From JABDCD01 sp964469525 (GTDB lineage: Bacteria > Pseudomonadota > Alphaproteobacteria > Rickettsiales > SXRF01), in contig CAYXYU010000004.1 in the NCBI GenBank assembly GCA_964469525.1, positions 62,001 to 126,000 of the forward strand: DNA of 64,000 nucleotides, read 5' to 3'. The position numbers and the translations under genes were made by a program. This document shows, in pieces, positions 17,511-26,660 of this stretch. A model generated the notes under the pieces. That model was given only the letters and a program-made list of their open reading frames with translations, was not told the origin of the DNA and made no database searches. The first letter of the stretch is position 1. Each line of letters opens with the position of its first letter.

Positions 17511-19319
17511 TTATTCGCGCCTTCCGAAGAGCTTTTCAACATCTTTGCGCTTGAGTTCGATATAGGTCGGCCGCCCGTGGTTGCACTGGCCGCTCATCGG
17601 TGTTTGCTCCATCTGACGCAGCAGGGCGTTCATCTCGGCGAGGTTCAGGCTGCGCCCGGCGCGTACGCTGCCGTGGCAGGCCAGCGTGCCGCAGACATGC
17701 TCGATGCGTTCCTTCAGTGTGATGGCTTCGCCGAACTCGCGTAGGCTGTCGGCCAGCTCGCGCACCAGTCCCGGCACGTCGACCGTCCCGAGCAGGGCGG
17801 GTGTTTCCCGCACCACTACCGTATCGCTGCCGAACGCTTCAAGGATCAGCCCGAATGCCTGCAGTTCCTCCTGCCGCGCCAGCAGGTTTTCCACGGATAG
17901 TTCATCGAGCGTCACCACTTCCGGGATCAGCAGCTTCTGGCGGGCGATGTCCTTCCCTTCCTCCCCGGCCTTCATCTGTTCGAGCACCAGCCGCTCATGC
18001 GCCGCATGCTGGTCGACGATGATCAGCGAGTCCACCGTTTCAGCCACGATATAGGTTTTATGCAGTTGCGCCCGCGCCGCGCCGAGCGGATACAGCGTGT
18101 AATCCGACGCCTCCGCAGCTTCGGCGGGACGGGCGGCGGGCGCCAGCATCTCCCGGGGCAGCAGCCTTGCTGCTGCTGCCAGCGGCTCGAAATGCGGGCG
18201 GGGCGTTTCGTGGAAATCCCCGCCCCCGGCGCCTGCATAGGCATAGGCAGGCGCGGCGGGCGCCGCTGCGGCGCTGAAATGCTGCAGCGCCTGCGCGGCG
18301 ATGCTGCTGGAGGCGCGGAAGCCCACCTCGGTCAGGGCGTGCCGGATGGCGCCGATGATAAGTCCCCGCACGACCCCGGCATCGCGGAAGCGCACTTCCG
18401 CCTTGGCCGGGTGGACGTTGACATCGACCTCGGTGGACGGCAGGTCGAGGAACAGCGCGGCGACCGGGTGGCGGTCATGCGCCAGCACCTCCTGGTAGGC
18501 CGCCTTGAGCACTCCCAGCAGCAGCTTGTCGCGCACCGGTCGCCCGTTGACGAACAGATACTGCTCGGCGGAGGTGCCGCGGTTATAGGTGGGCAGCCCG
18601 GCGAATCCGGACAGGTGGAGATGGTCGCGCTGCACGGCAAGCGCCAGCGCATTGTCGGCGAAGGCATCGCCGAGCAGGCGGCGCAGGCGCAGAAGCCTCG
18701 CATCGAGCATCTCTCCCTGCGCCGCATCGAGGGAAAGCAGCTGTCTGCCGTCGGAGGTGAAGGAAAAGCTGACCGAAGGGTGCGCCATGGCCAGCCGGCG
18801 CACGATATCAAGAGCTTGCTGGATTTCCGTGCGGTCGCTTTTTAGGAACTTGAGCCGCGCCGGGGTGGCGTAGAACAGGTCGTGGACCTCGACCCGCGTG
18901 CCGCTTACAAGCATCGTCGGTTCGGGAGGGCGGATGTCGCCCCCTTCCACCTTAAGGCTCCATGCGTTGTCGCCGTCACGCACCCGGCTGGTGACGGTTA
19001 AGCGGCTGATTGAGCCGATGGAGGGCAATGCCTCCCCGCGGAATCCCAAGTGGCGTATATCGAGCAAATCGTCCGAGGGTAGCTTGGAAGTAGCATGCCG
19101 TTGCACGGCAAGCATCAGTTCTTCCTTGCTCATACCCTTGCCGTTATCCTGTACGAGGATGCGGTTTTTTCCCGCCTGCTCAAGCACGACCTCAATGCGG
19201 CTCGCCCCGGCGTCGATGGCATTTTCCACCAGTTCCTTCACCACCGACGCCGGGCGCTCGACCACCTCGCCGGCGGCGATGCGGTTGACCAGCGTGGGCG
19301 GTAGGATGCGGATGGTCAT
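17511..19319 (-). CDS. mutL: DNA mismatch repair protein MutL (endonuclease type)
   Basis: 602 residues. N-terminal GHKL ATPase with ELVENAIDAGAS, VQDNGKGM and LGFRGEALPSIGS. The C-terminal dimerisation domain contains DQHAAHERLVLE, exactly the DQHA-x2-E-x4-E metal-binding nuclease motif, plus ACHGSVRAG and CNHGRPT that complete the site. So this MutL should nick DNA itself, as in bacteria without MutH. A Pro/Ala-rich linker lies at about 350-400. Start overlaps the pgi stop (ATGA). Confidence 0.96.
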   Translation of the reverse strand: MTIRILPPTLVNRIAAGEVVERPASVVKELVENAIDAGASRIEVVLEQAGKNRILVQDNGKGMSKEELMLAVQRHATSKLPSDDLLDIRHLGFRGEALPSIGSISRLTVTSRVRDGDNAWSLKVEGGDIRPPEPTMLVSGTRVEVHDLFYATPARLKFLKSDRTEIQQALDIVRRLAMAHPSVSFSFTSDGRQLLSLDAAQGEMLDARLLRLRRLLGDAFADNALALAVQRDHLHLSGFAGLPTYNRGTSAEQYLFVNGRPVRDKLLLGVLKAAYQEVLAHDRHPVAALFLDLPSTEVDVNVHPAKAEVRFRDAGVVRGLIIGAIRHALTEVGFRASSSIAAQALQHFSAAAAPAAPAYAYAGAGGGDFHETPRPHFEPLAAAARLLPREMLAPAARPAEAAEASDYTLYPLGAARAQLHKTYIVAETVDSLIIVDQHAAHERLVLEQMKAGEEGKDIARQKLLIPEVVTLDELSVENLLARQEELQAFGLILEAFGSDTVVVRETPALLGTVDVPGLVRELADSLREFGEAITLKERIEHVCGTLACHGSVRAGRSLNLAEMNALLRQMEQTPMSGQCNHGRPTYIELKRKDVEKLFGRRE

Positions 19320-20596
19320 AGATCGCCTTTGAGCAGGGCTTTCCTCGCCCGTTTCTTGCCCTCTTCGACGGCCGGCTGATCGAACGGATTCACATCAAGC
19401 AGGAAGGAGGTCAGGATAATTTCCAGCATAAAATGCATCAGCAATGCCCCCATCTGCTCTTCGCCAAGGGAAGTTAGCGTGAAAAGTCGGACCGGGCAAC
19501 CATGGGCGACCAGCGTCTCGAAGGTCGCCTTCTGTTCAGCCGCCATCACGTCCCCTAGCGTTTTCCCCTTGAGATACGCCAGTTCCGGAATGTCCGGCGC
19601 TGCGATGACGGGACCTTGCCCGGCCCGTTCCAGGGTGATCATGGTAAACAGTTTGTCCTTTGGTCCATCGAGATAGAGTTGCAATTGGCTATGCTGGTCG
19701 GTGGTGCCGAGTGCGCGGATGGGTGTCGACCCCCTTCCCTGCTTGCCGAGGCTCTCCGCCCAGCTCTGGCGGTACCAGGCGGAAAAACAGGCCAGCCGCT
19801 CAGCGTAAGGCAGCATCACTGTAATCGGATAGTTTTTCCGAATATAAGCATATTGCAGTGCCGCCCCGGCAGCTGGCGCACAGTCTGCCGGCGCGATTAC
19901 CTCGTCCATCTGCCTAGCCACCGTCGCCGCTCCTTTCCTCAGCGCGCGGATATCGAGCCCGGCGATGGCGGCGGGCAGCAGCCCGACATTGGTCAACACC
20001 GAGAACCGCCCGCCAATCTGTTGGTGATGATCGAGAAGGGTCATCCCCCATCCACCGGCTGAGTGGCGCAGAGGGTTGTCTTCCGGCAGGGAAATGACGA
20101 AAAACCGTTCCCCTATGGCCTTTTCACCAAAAGTCTTTCCGACGTGATGCACCAGCGCGTAAAACTGGCTCAGCGTCTCGGCAGTCGTGCCGGAGCGGCT
20201 GATGATCAGGAAGCAGCTTTCCTTGATATCGATACGCTCGAGCACCGCCTCCATCGTGTCTGGATCAATATTGTCGAGGAAATGGAACGCTGGATTGACG
20301 GTGATGGGCATAAGCCCCACCAGCGTGCGACCGCTTAAGCCGGAACCACCCGTTCCGGCGACGACCACATGGCGGAAACGCTGCCGGATATCCGTCGCCA
20401 GGCGTTCTATTCCGGCAAGATCGCCAGTGTGTGCCGCTATGTCGAGCAGCGCATTGGCAGGCTCTATCCTACGCGCTTTCAGCGTATCGAAAGCCGTTAC
20501 GAGCTGTGTCAGCGCCGCCTCGTGTTCCGCACGCGTAATGCCATGCTGGTTCAAACGGTCGGAAAAACAATCTTCGATACGCTGGCAGTAGTTCAT
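19316..20596 (-). CDS. pgi: Glucose-6-phosphate isomerase
   Basis: 426 residues, two SIS domains. HVVVAGTGGSGLSGRTLVGL holds the sugar phosphate, FLIISRSGTTAETLSQ is the phosphate loop, and RALGTTDQHSQLQLYLDGP matches the Pgi signature. It interconverts glucose-6-P and fructose-6-P. It is shorter than the E. coli enzyme (549 aa), nearer the compact Bacillus-type length. It overlaps the neighbouring M16 peptidase and mutL by 4 bp on each side. Confidence 0.92.
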   Translation of the reverse strand: MNYCQRIEDCFSDRLNQHGITRAEHEAALTQLVTAFDTLKARRIEPANALLDIAAHTGDLAGIERLATDIRQRFRHVVVAGTGGSGLSGRTLVGLMPITVNPAFHFLDNIDPDTMEAVLERIDIKESCFLIISRSGTTAETLSQFYALVHHVGKTFGEKAIGERFFVISLPEDNPLRHSAGGWGMTLLDHHQQIGGRFSVLTNVGLLPAAIAGLDIRALRKGAATVARQMDEVIAPADCAPAAGAALQYAYIRKNYPITVMLPYAERLACFSAWYRQSWAESLGKQGRGSTPIRALGTTDQHSQLQLYLDGPKDKLFTMITLERAGQGPVIAAPDIPELAYLKGKTLGDVMAAEQKATFETLVAHGCPVRLFTLTSLGEEQMGALLMHFMLEIILTSFLLDVNPFDQPAVEEGKKRARKALLKGDL

Positions 20597-21909
20597 GGCG
20601 ACACTGCTTTCAGTACCGGTTCGCCGACCATGATGACCAGCAACTTATCCGGGGCGGTCAGCCGTTTTGCCACGCGCGTCACGTCTTCCTTGCGCACCGC
20701 GTTCATGATGGCGTTGCGGCGGTCGAGATAGTCCCGCCCCAGGTCGTAGAGCTGCATGGTGACGAGATAGCTGGCGATGTCGGCGTTGCTGCCCAGGTTC
20801 AAAACGAACGAGCCGGTGATATAGCGCTTGGCATCCTCCATCTCCTCGTCGGTCGGGCCGTTTTGGGCGAAGTCTTCCAGCGTGGCGCGCAGCACTTCGA
20901 GCGCCGCACCGGCCTCCTCGTTGCGCGTGGCGAAGCCGCCGCGCCAGCTGGCAGCATGGAACATCGGGTCAAGCATCGCATAGGCGGAGTAAGCTAATCC
21001 GCGCTTGACGCGAATCTCGACGGCTAGACGGGAACTTAAGTTCCCTCCGCCCAGTATCTGGTTCATCACATAGGCGTTATAGAAATCCGGATCGGTCCGG
21101 CGTATTCCCTGCGTGCCGAACATCACCATCGTCTGGGGAATATCGTGATCGATCACTATCTGCTGCGCCGTTTCCGGCAGCGCGATATCAGGCACGTCGC
21201 TATCGGGCTGGTAACGCGCCGGGAGTTCTGCCAGATGGGTATCGAGCAGCTGGCCCAGTTCTTCCGGCGTGATGTCACCTACCACCCCGATCACCATATT
21301 CTGGCGCGTCAGGTAGTGCCGGGTGAAATTCAGTAGATCGCCACGCGTCATCCCGGCGATCGCCTCACGCGTGCCGAGCACCGGCTGCCCGTAAGGGTGA
21401 TCGCCGTAGGCCAGTTTCTGCCACCCGCGGCGCAGGATATAACCCGGCGTCTGTTCCTGCTGCAAAATCAGCGACAGGGTCTGGCGGCGCACGCGCTCCA
21501 TGGCGCTGTCATCGAAGCGCGGTCGGGTCAGCGCCTGGCCAAGGTAGGAAAACGCCTTGCTCTTATGCTCGGCGAGCGATTCGAGCGTTAGCCGGGACAT
21601 GTCCTCATCGACCGAGAAACTGAGCCGGACCGCGTGATCCTCCAGCGCCTCGTTGAAGGCTTCCGAATCCATGTCGCCGGCACCCTCCATCAGCAGCGCC
21701 GCTGCCATGCCGGCCCTGCCCTCCTTCCCTTCGGGGTCGTGCGCGAAGCCGCTGCCGGTAAAGGCTATTTTCACAGCGACCAGCGGCAGCGCATGCTCCT
21801 CGACCAGCCAGGCCCTGATGCCGCCGGGGCTCTTGACTTCCAGCACCTCCACGGCAGCGGCGGGAACGCAGCACAGCAGGCCCAGGCAGGAGAGGAGAAA
21901 CCACTTCAT
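20593..21909 (-). CDS. M16 family peptidase-like protein, probably non-catalytic partner
   Basis: 438 residues with a signal peptide (MKWFLLSCLGLLCCVPAAA). It has the two M16 domains, but the HxxEH zinc motif is replaced by AAALLMEGAGDM at the equivalent position, so it should lack protease activity. The glycine-rich loop and LGGGNLSSRLAVEIRVKRGLAYS of the second half are kept. The next gene upstream encodes a paralogue with an intact motif; such pairs form active/inactive heterodimers in the periplasm, as do mitochondrial processing peptidase subunits. The 4-bp overlap with the partner supports equal synthesis. Confidence 0.88.
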   Translation of the reverse strand: MKWFLLSCLGLLCCVPAAAVEVLEVKSPGGIRAWLVEEHALPLVAVKIAFTGSGFAHDPEGKEGRAGMAAALLMEGAGDMDSEAFNEALEDHAVRLSFSVDEDMSRLTLESLAEHKSKAFSYLGQALTRPRFDDSAMERVRRQTLSLILQQEQTPGYILRRGWQKLAYGDHPYGQPVLGTREAIAGMTRGDLLNFTRHYLTRQNMVIGVVGDITPEELGQLLDTHLAELPARYQPDSDVPDIALPETAQQIVIDHDIPQTMVMFGTQGIRRTDPDFYNAYVMNQILGGGNLSSRLAVEIRVKRGLAYSAYAMLDPMFHAASWRGGFATRNEEAGAALEVLRATLEDFAQNGPTDEEMEDAKRYITGSFVLNLGSNADIASYLVTMQLYDLGRDYLDRRNAIMNAVRKEDVTRVAKRLTAPDKLLVIMVGEPVLKAVSP

Positions 21910-23255
21910 GGCGCGTCCTCCTGCGGCAGCAGGAAGGCGGTGACCGAACGCTCCATACGAAGCGCTTCACGTGCCGCTTCCGTGACCTGTCTGGCGGTCG
22001 TTTCCTCGATCAGCTCCGGCCAGCGGGTATAATAATCCGTCTCCAGTCCCGCCATACGAATCCAGCCCATGATGCGCGCCATCGAGGTGAGGCTGTCGCG
22101 CGCATACAGCGCTTCCGCCTTGAGCAGCGTCCGCGCGCGCGTCATCTCATCGTTGGTGAAGCCGTTTTCGGCGATGCGGGTCAGTTCCTTATCCACCGCC
22201 GCCTCGATGGTTCCCAGCTCGATGCCTTTTTCCGGCACGACATGAATATCGAACTGGGCCGGGCCCAAGGCGAAGCCATTATAGCTGCTCTCGACGCCGG
22301 TCGCCAGCTTCTGCTCGACCACCAGCGACTTATATAGCCGGGAGTTCTTCCCCTCGCCCAGCAGTTGCGACAGCAGGAAGAGCGGCATCGCCTTGTCCGC
22401 CCCACTGTTGCCCAGGCTTGAAACGGCGTAGGTCCGTGACCAGACCGGCTGTCTCACATTGGTATGCCGCAGGGTTACGCGCCGCGCCGCGTTGTGCGGC
22501 GGCTCCTGTTTCCACTGGCGTGGCGGTACTTCCCCGCGGGGGAGCGCGCCGTAATATTTTTCCGCCAGCGGTCTAACTTCGGCCGCTGTCACATCACCGC
22601 TGATGATCAGGATGGCATTATTCGGATAATGCCACGTTTTATGGAATGCCAGCACATCCTCCTTGGTTAGCCCCGCCATCTCGTGCATCCAGCCGATGAT
22701 CGGGCGCTGATAGGGATGATGACGAAACAGCGCCGCGTTCACCTGCTCGTTCAGCAGCGCGGCGGGATTGTTCTCGACGCGCACCCGACGCTCCTCAAGG
22801 ATGACCTCGCGCTCCTTGATGACATCCTTGTCGGTCGGGGTAAGGCCGCGCATGCGGTCTGCCTCCATCGCCATCGCCATCGCCAGCTTATCCTTGGCGA
22901 TGTTGATGTAATAGGAGGTGGCGTCCGGGCTGGTGAAGGCGTTCTGGTCGCCGCCGTGACGGGAAATAGTGGCCGCATAGTCACCGGCCTTGTATCCCCG
23001 GCTGCCCAGAAACATAACGTGCTCATGGAAGTGGGTAAGGCCGGATTTCCCCGGCGGATCGTCGGCCGCCCCCACCTTGTACCACACCATGTGACTGACT
23101 GCCGGCACCCGGTGATTGGAAATCACAATCACCTCCATCCCGTTGGCAAGATGGAATGTCTGGATCTTGGCGGGCTCCTTGGCGGACAGCGGCGATACGG
23201 CAAGCAGGGCGGCGACACAGCCTCCGGTCAGCCGTCCTCTCATGCGCTGCAGCAT
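21906..23255 (-). CDS. M16 family zinc peptidase, catalytic partner
   Basis: 449 residues from the ATG at 23255 (MLQRMRGRLTGG), chosen because it begins a signal peptide and sits 4 bp after the DUF3035 stop; an ATG at 23243 is also possible and a longer reading would run into the upstream gene. The inverted zinc motif HFHEH follows KSGLT, with the distal Glu expected in the ERRVRVENNPAALLNEQ region. Predicted periplasmic endopeptidase acting with the inactive paralogue encoded next. Substrate unknown. Confidence 0.88.
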   Translation of the reverse strand: MLQRMRGRLTGGCVAALLAVSPLSAKEPAKIQTFHLANGMEVIVISNHRVPAVSHMVWYKVGAADDPPGKSGLTHFHEHVMFLGSRGYKAGDYAATISRHGGDQNAFTSPDATSYYINIAKDKLAMAMAMEADRMRGLTPTDKDVIKEREVILEERRVRVENNPAALLNEQVNAALFRHHPYQRPIIGWMHEMAGLTKEDVLAFHKTWHYPNNAILIISGDVTAAEVRPLAEKYYGALPRGEVPPRQWKQEPPHNAARRVTLRHTNVRQPVWSRTYAVSSLGNSGADKAMPLFLLSQLLGEGKNSRLYKSLVVEQKLATGVESSYNGFALGPAQFDIHVVPEKGIELGTIEAAVDKELTRIAENGFTNDEMTRARTLLKAEALYARDSLTSMARIMGWIRMAGLETDYYTRWPELIEETTARQVTEAAREALRMERSVTAFLLPQEDAP

Positions 23256-23259
23256 CTGT

Positions 23260-23847
23260 TTAATATCCGAGGATGCGTCCCAGCACCCCGGTATCGCGAC
23301 CCGTGGTCTCCGGAGTTTCACCGTCGGTCACCGGCTTGCCCTCCGCTTCATTATTCTTTATACGCTGCGCCTCTGCGTTGGCCTTCACCATGGGCTCCTG
23401 CTTGGGCGGCAGGGTAGACATGATGTTCCACCAGCTTTCATCCTCGTTTTCTTGCTGCAGCGCGTAACGCTCTTCCACCAACGCATTGCGGACGTTGGAG
23501 TCTGCCTGATCGACCCCGGCATTCTGCAGGAAAACCCGCTCGGCCACTGTTTTGGAGGGCATCGCATCGCTAGTCCCATGCAGCACCACCGGCATGCCGG
23601 CACTGGGATTGTCACCCAACACCAGCGCCTTGGCTGCCTCGTCGGCAGGCACCTGACCTGGCGCTTCGGCAGTGGCGCTAGGTGGACGCAGGGAGAATTG
23701 TGGCGGCACCGATAGCGGCGGGCGCGACACGACGCGGAATTCGTCCGGCGCGGCGCGGCTAAGACCCAGTGTATTCTTGACCGTACCGCTGCTGCAGGCG
23801 GCCAGCGCGATAAGACTGACCAAGGTGATAAGTCGTAGGCTATTCAT
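23260..23847 (-). CDS. DUF3035 lipoprotein
   Basis: 195 residues. Lipobox LAAC with Cys at 18, followed by the family's hallmark DEFRVVSRPPLSVPPQF and LRPP. The rest is low in secondary structure, with NVRNALVEERYALQQENEDESWW near the centre. DUF3035 proteins are outer-membrane lipoproteins restricted largely to Alphaproteobacteria; an association with the BAM complex has been proposed, which I give as recollection rather than evidence. The start overlaps the lspA stop by 8 bp. Confidence 0.82.
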   Translation of the reverse strand: MNSLRLITLVSLIALAACSSGTVKNTLGLSRAAPDEFRVVSRPPLSVPPQFSLRPPSATAEAPGQVPADEAAKALVLGDNPSAGMPVVLHGTSDAMPSKTVAERVFLQNAGVDQADSNVRNALVEERYALQQENEDESWWNIMSTLPPKQEPMVKANAEAQRIKNNEAEGKPVTDGETPETTGRDTGVLGRILGY

Positions 23848-24331
23848 ACTCCGTTTCCTTCGGTTTTTCGACGCCCCCTACCATACTGCCCGCGCATAAA
23901 AGTACAACCCCTATGAAGATGGCGCTATCGGCAATATTAAAGGCCGGCCAGTGATACGGGCCGATATGGAAATCGAGGAAATCCACCACCGCCCCGAAGC
24001 GCACCCGATCAATAATGTTGCCGCTCGCTCCCCCGATCACCAGCCCCAGTCCCCAACCGGTCAGGCGGCAGGTGTTTTTATGTAGCCAACCCAGCAGGAT
24101 GCCGACAATCACCAGCGCCGCTGTCACCAGCAGGTAAGGTTGGCGGTGCTCGGCCAGCAAGCCGAAGCTGATGCCGGTGTTCCAGACCAGCGCCAAGTTA
24201 AAAAATTCTGTTATCTCAATAAATTGCCCAGAAACGGAAAATACCCATAATATCCACTGCTTGCTTAGCTGATCGAGCAACAGGACAAGCGCGGCCACAA
24301 ACAGCCCGAGGAGTGGCAGGCGTCTAACCAT
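23840..24331 (-). CDS. lspA: Lipoprotein signal peptidase (prolipoprotein signal peptidase II)
   Basis: 163 residues from the ATG at 24331 (MVRRLPLLGLF); longer in-frame extensions would lie wholly inside ribF and lack hydrophobic character. Four membrane helices. Catalytic Asp residues lie in GGASGNIIDRV and FNIADSAIF, and the N-terminal DQLSK motif is present. It cleaves the signal of lipidated prolipoproteins, several of which are encoded nearby. It overlaps ribF by 8 bp. Confidence 0.95.
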   Translation of the reverse strand: MVRRLPLLGLFVAALVLLLDQLSKQWILWVFSVSGQFIEITEFFNLALVWNTGISFGLLAEHRQPYLLVTAALVIVGILLGWLHKNTCRLTGWGLGLVIGGASGNIIDRVRFGAVVDFLDFHIGPYHWPAFNIADSAIFIGVVLLCAGSMVGGVEKPKETEYE

Positions 24332-25256
24332 GAAGTATCCTCCTGACCTGTCTTTCATCCACCTGCATCTGTGCCTGCAGGGCTTCGGCGCTGTCGAAGC
24401 GCCTTTCCTCGCGGATGAACTCGATGAACTCGACGCACAGGCGCTCGCCATACAGGTCGCGCTCCACGTCGAACAAATGCACCTCAAGCAACGGCGCATG
24501 GGCACCGAAGGTCGGCTTGATGCCGAGACTGGCCACCCCGTGATGCCATTCAGGGTGATCGCCTATCCTTGCCCTTGCGGCGTATATACCATAGAGCGGC
24601 TTGAACAGTGGTTCCATGGACAGGTTGGCGGTAGGGAAGCCGAGCGTCCGGCCGCGCTGCATGCCGCTTCGTACCCGACCTTCAACCCGATAGGGGCGTC
24701 CGAGCAGCCCGGCGGCCTTGCGTACGTTTCCCAGCGCCAGCGCGGCGCGGACGGCACTTGATGACACCGGCTCACCCTGCGCGTCCAAAACCTGCGGAAT
24801 CGCCGAGAAACCAAAGCCATGCCGTGTCGCTGCCTGCGCCAGCAGGTCAGTGTTGCCCTGCCGACCGGCGCCGAAGGCGAAGTTAAACCCTGTGACCACG
24901 TGGCGCGCTGCCAGCTGCCGGCACAGCAGTTCCTCGATGAACGCCTCCGCCGTCATGGAAGCCAGCCGCCGGTTGAATCGCGCCAAGAACAGGATCTCGA
25001 TTCCCAGCTCGCTAAGCAGCGCGATTTTTCTGTGTAGCGGGTAAAGCCTTAAACGATTGCTTCCCGGCGCGAAAAACTCCCGAGGATGCGGCTCAAAGGT
25101 GAGCACGGCGCTCCGGCTGCGATGATGCTTTGCCAGTTCGATGCAGCGCTTGAGGATGGTCTGGTGGCCCAGATGCACCCCGTCGAAATTGCCGAGCGCC
25201 ACGACGGCGCCTTTATGCTCTTTCGCAAGCGATGAAAAATCGCGGATAATATCCAT
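24324..25256 (-). CDS. ribF: Bifunctional riboflavin kinase / FAD synthetase
   Basis: 310 residues. N-terminal nucleotidyltransferase domain with LGNFDGVHLGHQ and SSSAVRAAL (FAD synthetase), then the flavokinase domain from about 185 with GRTLGFPTANLSME and the YGIYAARA strand. It phosphorylates riboflavin to FMN and adenylates it to FAD. The ribF - lspA order is widespread in bacteria. Confidence 0.95.
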   Translation of the reverse strand: MDIIRDFSSLAKEHKGAVVALGNFDGVHLGHQTILKRCIELAKHHRSRSAVLTFEPHPREFFAPGSNRLRLYPLHRKIALLSELGIEILFLARFNRRLASMTAEAFIEELLCRQLAARHVVTGFNFAFGAGRQGNTDLLAQAATRHGFGFSAIPQVLDAQGEPVSSSAVRAALALGNVRKAAGLLGRPYRVEGRVRSGMQRGRTLGFPTANLSMEPLFKPLYGIYAARARIGDHPEWHHGVASLGIKPTFGAHAPLLEVHLFDVERDLYGERLCVEFIEFIREERRFDSAEALQAQMQVDERQVRRILHG

Positions 25257-25259
25257 GGG

Positions 25260-25697
25260 TTATTCAGGCTTGGATGGCACCTTGATCAGCGCCTCGCCGT
25301 CGATCACCACTGTATCTCCAACATAGCATTTGGTGTCGAGCACGGCGCGTTTTTTCTCCGGAATCAGTTCCTTGACGGTGCCGACGGCGTACACCGTGTC
25401 GCCGACGCGCACGGGAGCGAGGAATTTCAGCGTCTGGCTCATGTAGATGCAGCCCGGTCCCGGCAGCCGGGTGCCGATGACGGCGGAGATCAGGCTGGCG
25501 GTCAGCATGCCGTGCACGATGCAGCCGCCGAACGGCGTGTTTTTCGCGAATTCCTGGTTCAGGTGCATGGGGTTGGTGTCGCCGGATACGCCGGAGAAAT
25601 TGCGCAGGTCGGTCTCGGTGATGGTTCGGCTGACGGTGGCCTTCATGCCGACTTTCAGGTCCTCGAAAAAATAACCGTATAGCTCAGGATGTTCCAT
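25260..25697 (-). CDS. MaoC-family hydratase ((R)-specific enoyl-CoA hydratase-like)
   Basis: 145 residues, single hot-dog domain. The hydratase-2 motif FSGVSGDTNPMHLN gives the catalytic Asp40 and His45, followed by GGCIVHGMLTASLIS. Homologues such as PhaJ hydrate trans-2-enoyl-CoA to (R)-3-hydroxyacyl-CoA for polyester or fatty-acid metabolism. The acyl specificity cannot be read from sequence. It is 3 bp upstream of ribF. Confidence 0.88.
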   Translation of the reverse strand: MEHPELYGYFFEDLKVGMKATVSRTITETDLRNFSGVSGDTNPMHLNQEFAKNTPFGGCIVHGMLTASLISAVIGTRLPGPGCIYMSQTLKFLAPVRVGDTVYAVGTVKELIPEKKRAVLDTKCYVGDTVVIDGEALIKVPSKPE

Positions 25698-25703
25698 AAC
25701 ACC

Positions 25704-26624
25704 TCACGTCGGCTGCGTTTCCGCCGGCACCGGCGGACGGATGTTGAGATAAATCAATGCGGGGCCGGAGATGTAGATCGAGGAATAGGTACCGACGATG
25801 ACGCCGAACACCATTGCCCAGGCAAAGCCTTCGATTACCTCACCACCGAACAGCGCCAGCGCCAGCGAAGCCAGCAGCGTCGTCGAAGCGGTGAGGATGG
25901 TGCGCGACAGGGTCTCGTTCATGCTCAGGTTCAGCAGATCGAACACCGGCATCTTCTTGAAGCGGCGCATGTTTTCGCGGATGCGGTCATAAATCACCAC
26001 TGTATCATTGATCGAATAGCCGACGATGGTGAGCAGGGCGGCGACCGCCGTCAGCCCGAACTCAAAGCGCGTCACCGCGAAAAACCCCATGAGCATGATG
26101 CTGTCGTGTAAAAGCGCCAGGATAGCGCCGAACCCGTACTGCCACTCGAAGCGGAACCAGACATAGCACATGATGGCGGCGAAGCACAGAAGCACCGCCC
26201 AGATACCCGCCTCGACCAGCTCCTGCCCCACCGTCGGGCCGACATAGTCGATCTTGCGGTAATCGATGCTTTGAGTGGCGAGGCCGGCGAGCACGTCCTT
26301 GACGCGGGCGGTGACGGCCGCCTGGTCGTCGGTTTCCGACACCTGGATACGGATCATCACATCCTGCGGGCTGCCCATGTTCTGCAACGACACTTCGCCG
26401 AATGCCTCGCTGGAGAGCGCCGTTCGCATTTGGCCCAAGTCGAGCGGCTGGGCTGTGTGGATTTCCATAAGGATCCCGCCGGTGAAGTCGATGCCAAGAT
26501 TGAGGCCTTTGCCGAACAGCAGCGCAAGCGACAGTACGGTCAGCGCGAGGGAGACAATGAACCCGTACCAGCGCTTGCCCATGAAGTCGAAGTTGGGCCG
26601 GGTGGCAAAAATGCGAAACGGCAT
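25704..26624 (-). CDS. secF: Protein translocase subunit SecF
   Basis: 306 residues with six membrane helices. NLGIDFTGGILMEIH is the SecD/F family motif at the start of the periplasmic domain; the C-terminal RND-like half has VGYSINDTVVIYDRIRENMRR and LSRTILTASTTLLASLAL. It works with SecD to use proton-motive force for pulling substrates out of SecYEG. No secD is adjacent; the gene upstream is nfu. Confidence 0.95.
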   Translation of the reverse strand: MPFRIFATRPNFDFMGKRWYGFIVSLALTVLSLALLFGKGLNLGIDFTGGILMEIHTAQPLDLGQMRTALSSEAFGEVSLQNMGSPQDVMIRIQVSETDDQAAVTARVKDVLAGLATQSIDYRKIDYVGPTVGQELVEAGIWAVLLCFAAIMCYVWFRFEWQYGFGAILALLHDSIMLMGFFAVTRFEFGLTAVAALLTIVGYSINDTVVIYDRIRENMRRFKKMPVFDLLNLSMNETLSRTILTASTTLLASLALALFGGEVIEGFAWAMVFGVIVGTYSSIYISGPALIYLNIRPPVPAETQPT

Positions 26625-26660
26625 GACGGACCTGATGGCTGTGGAAAAGCCTACTGGATA

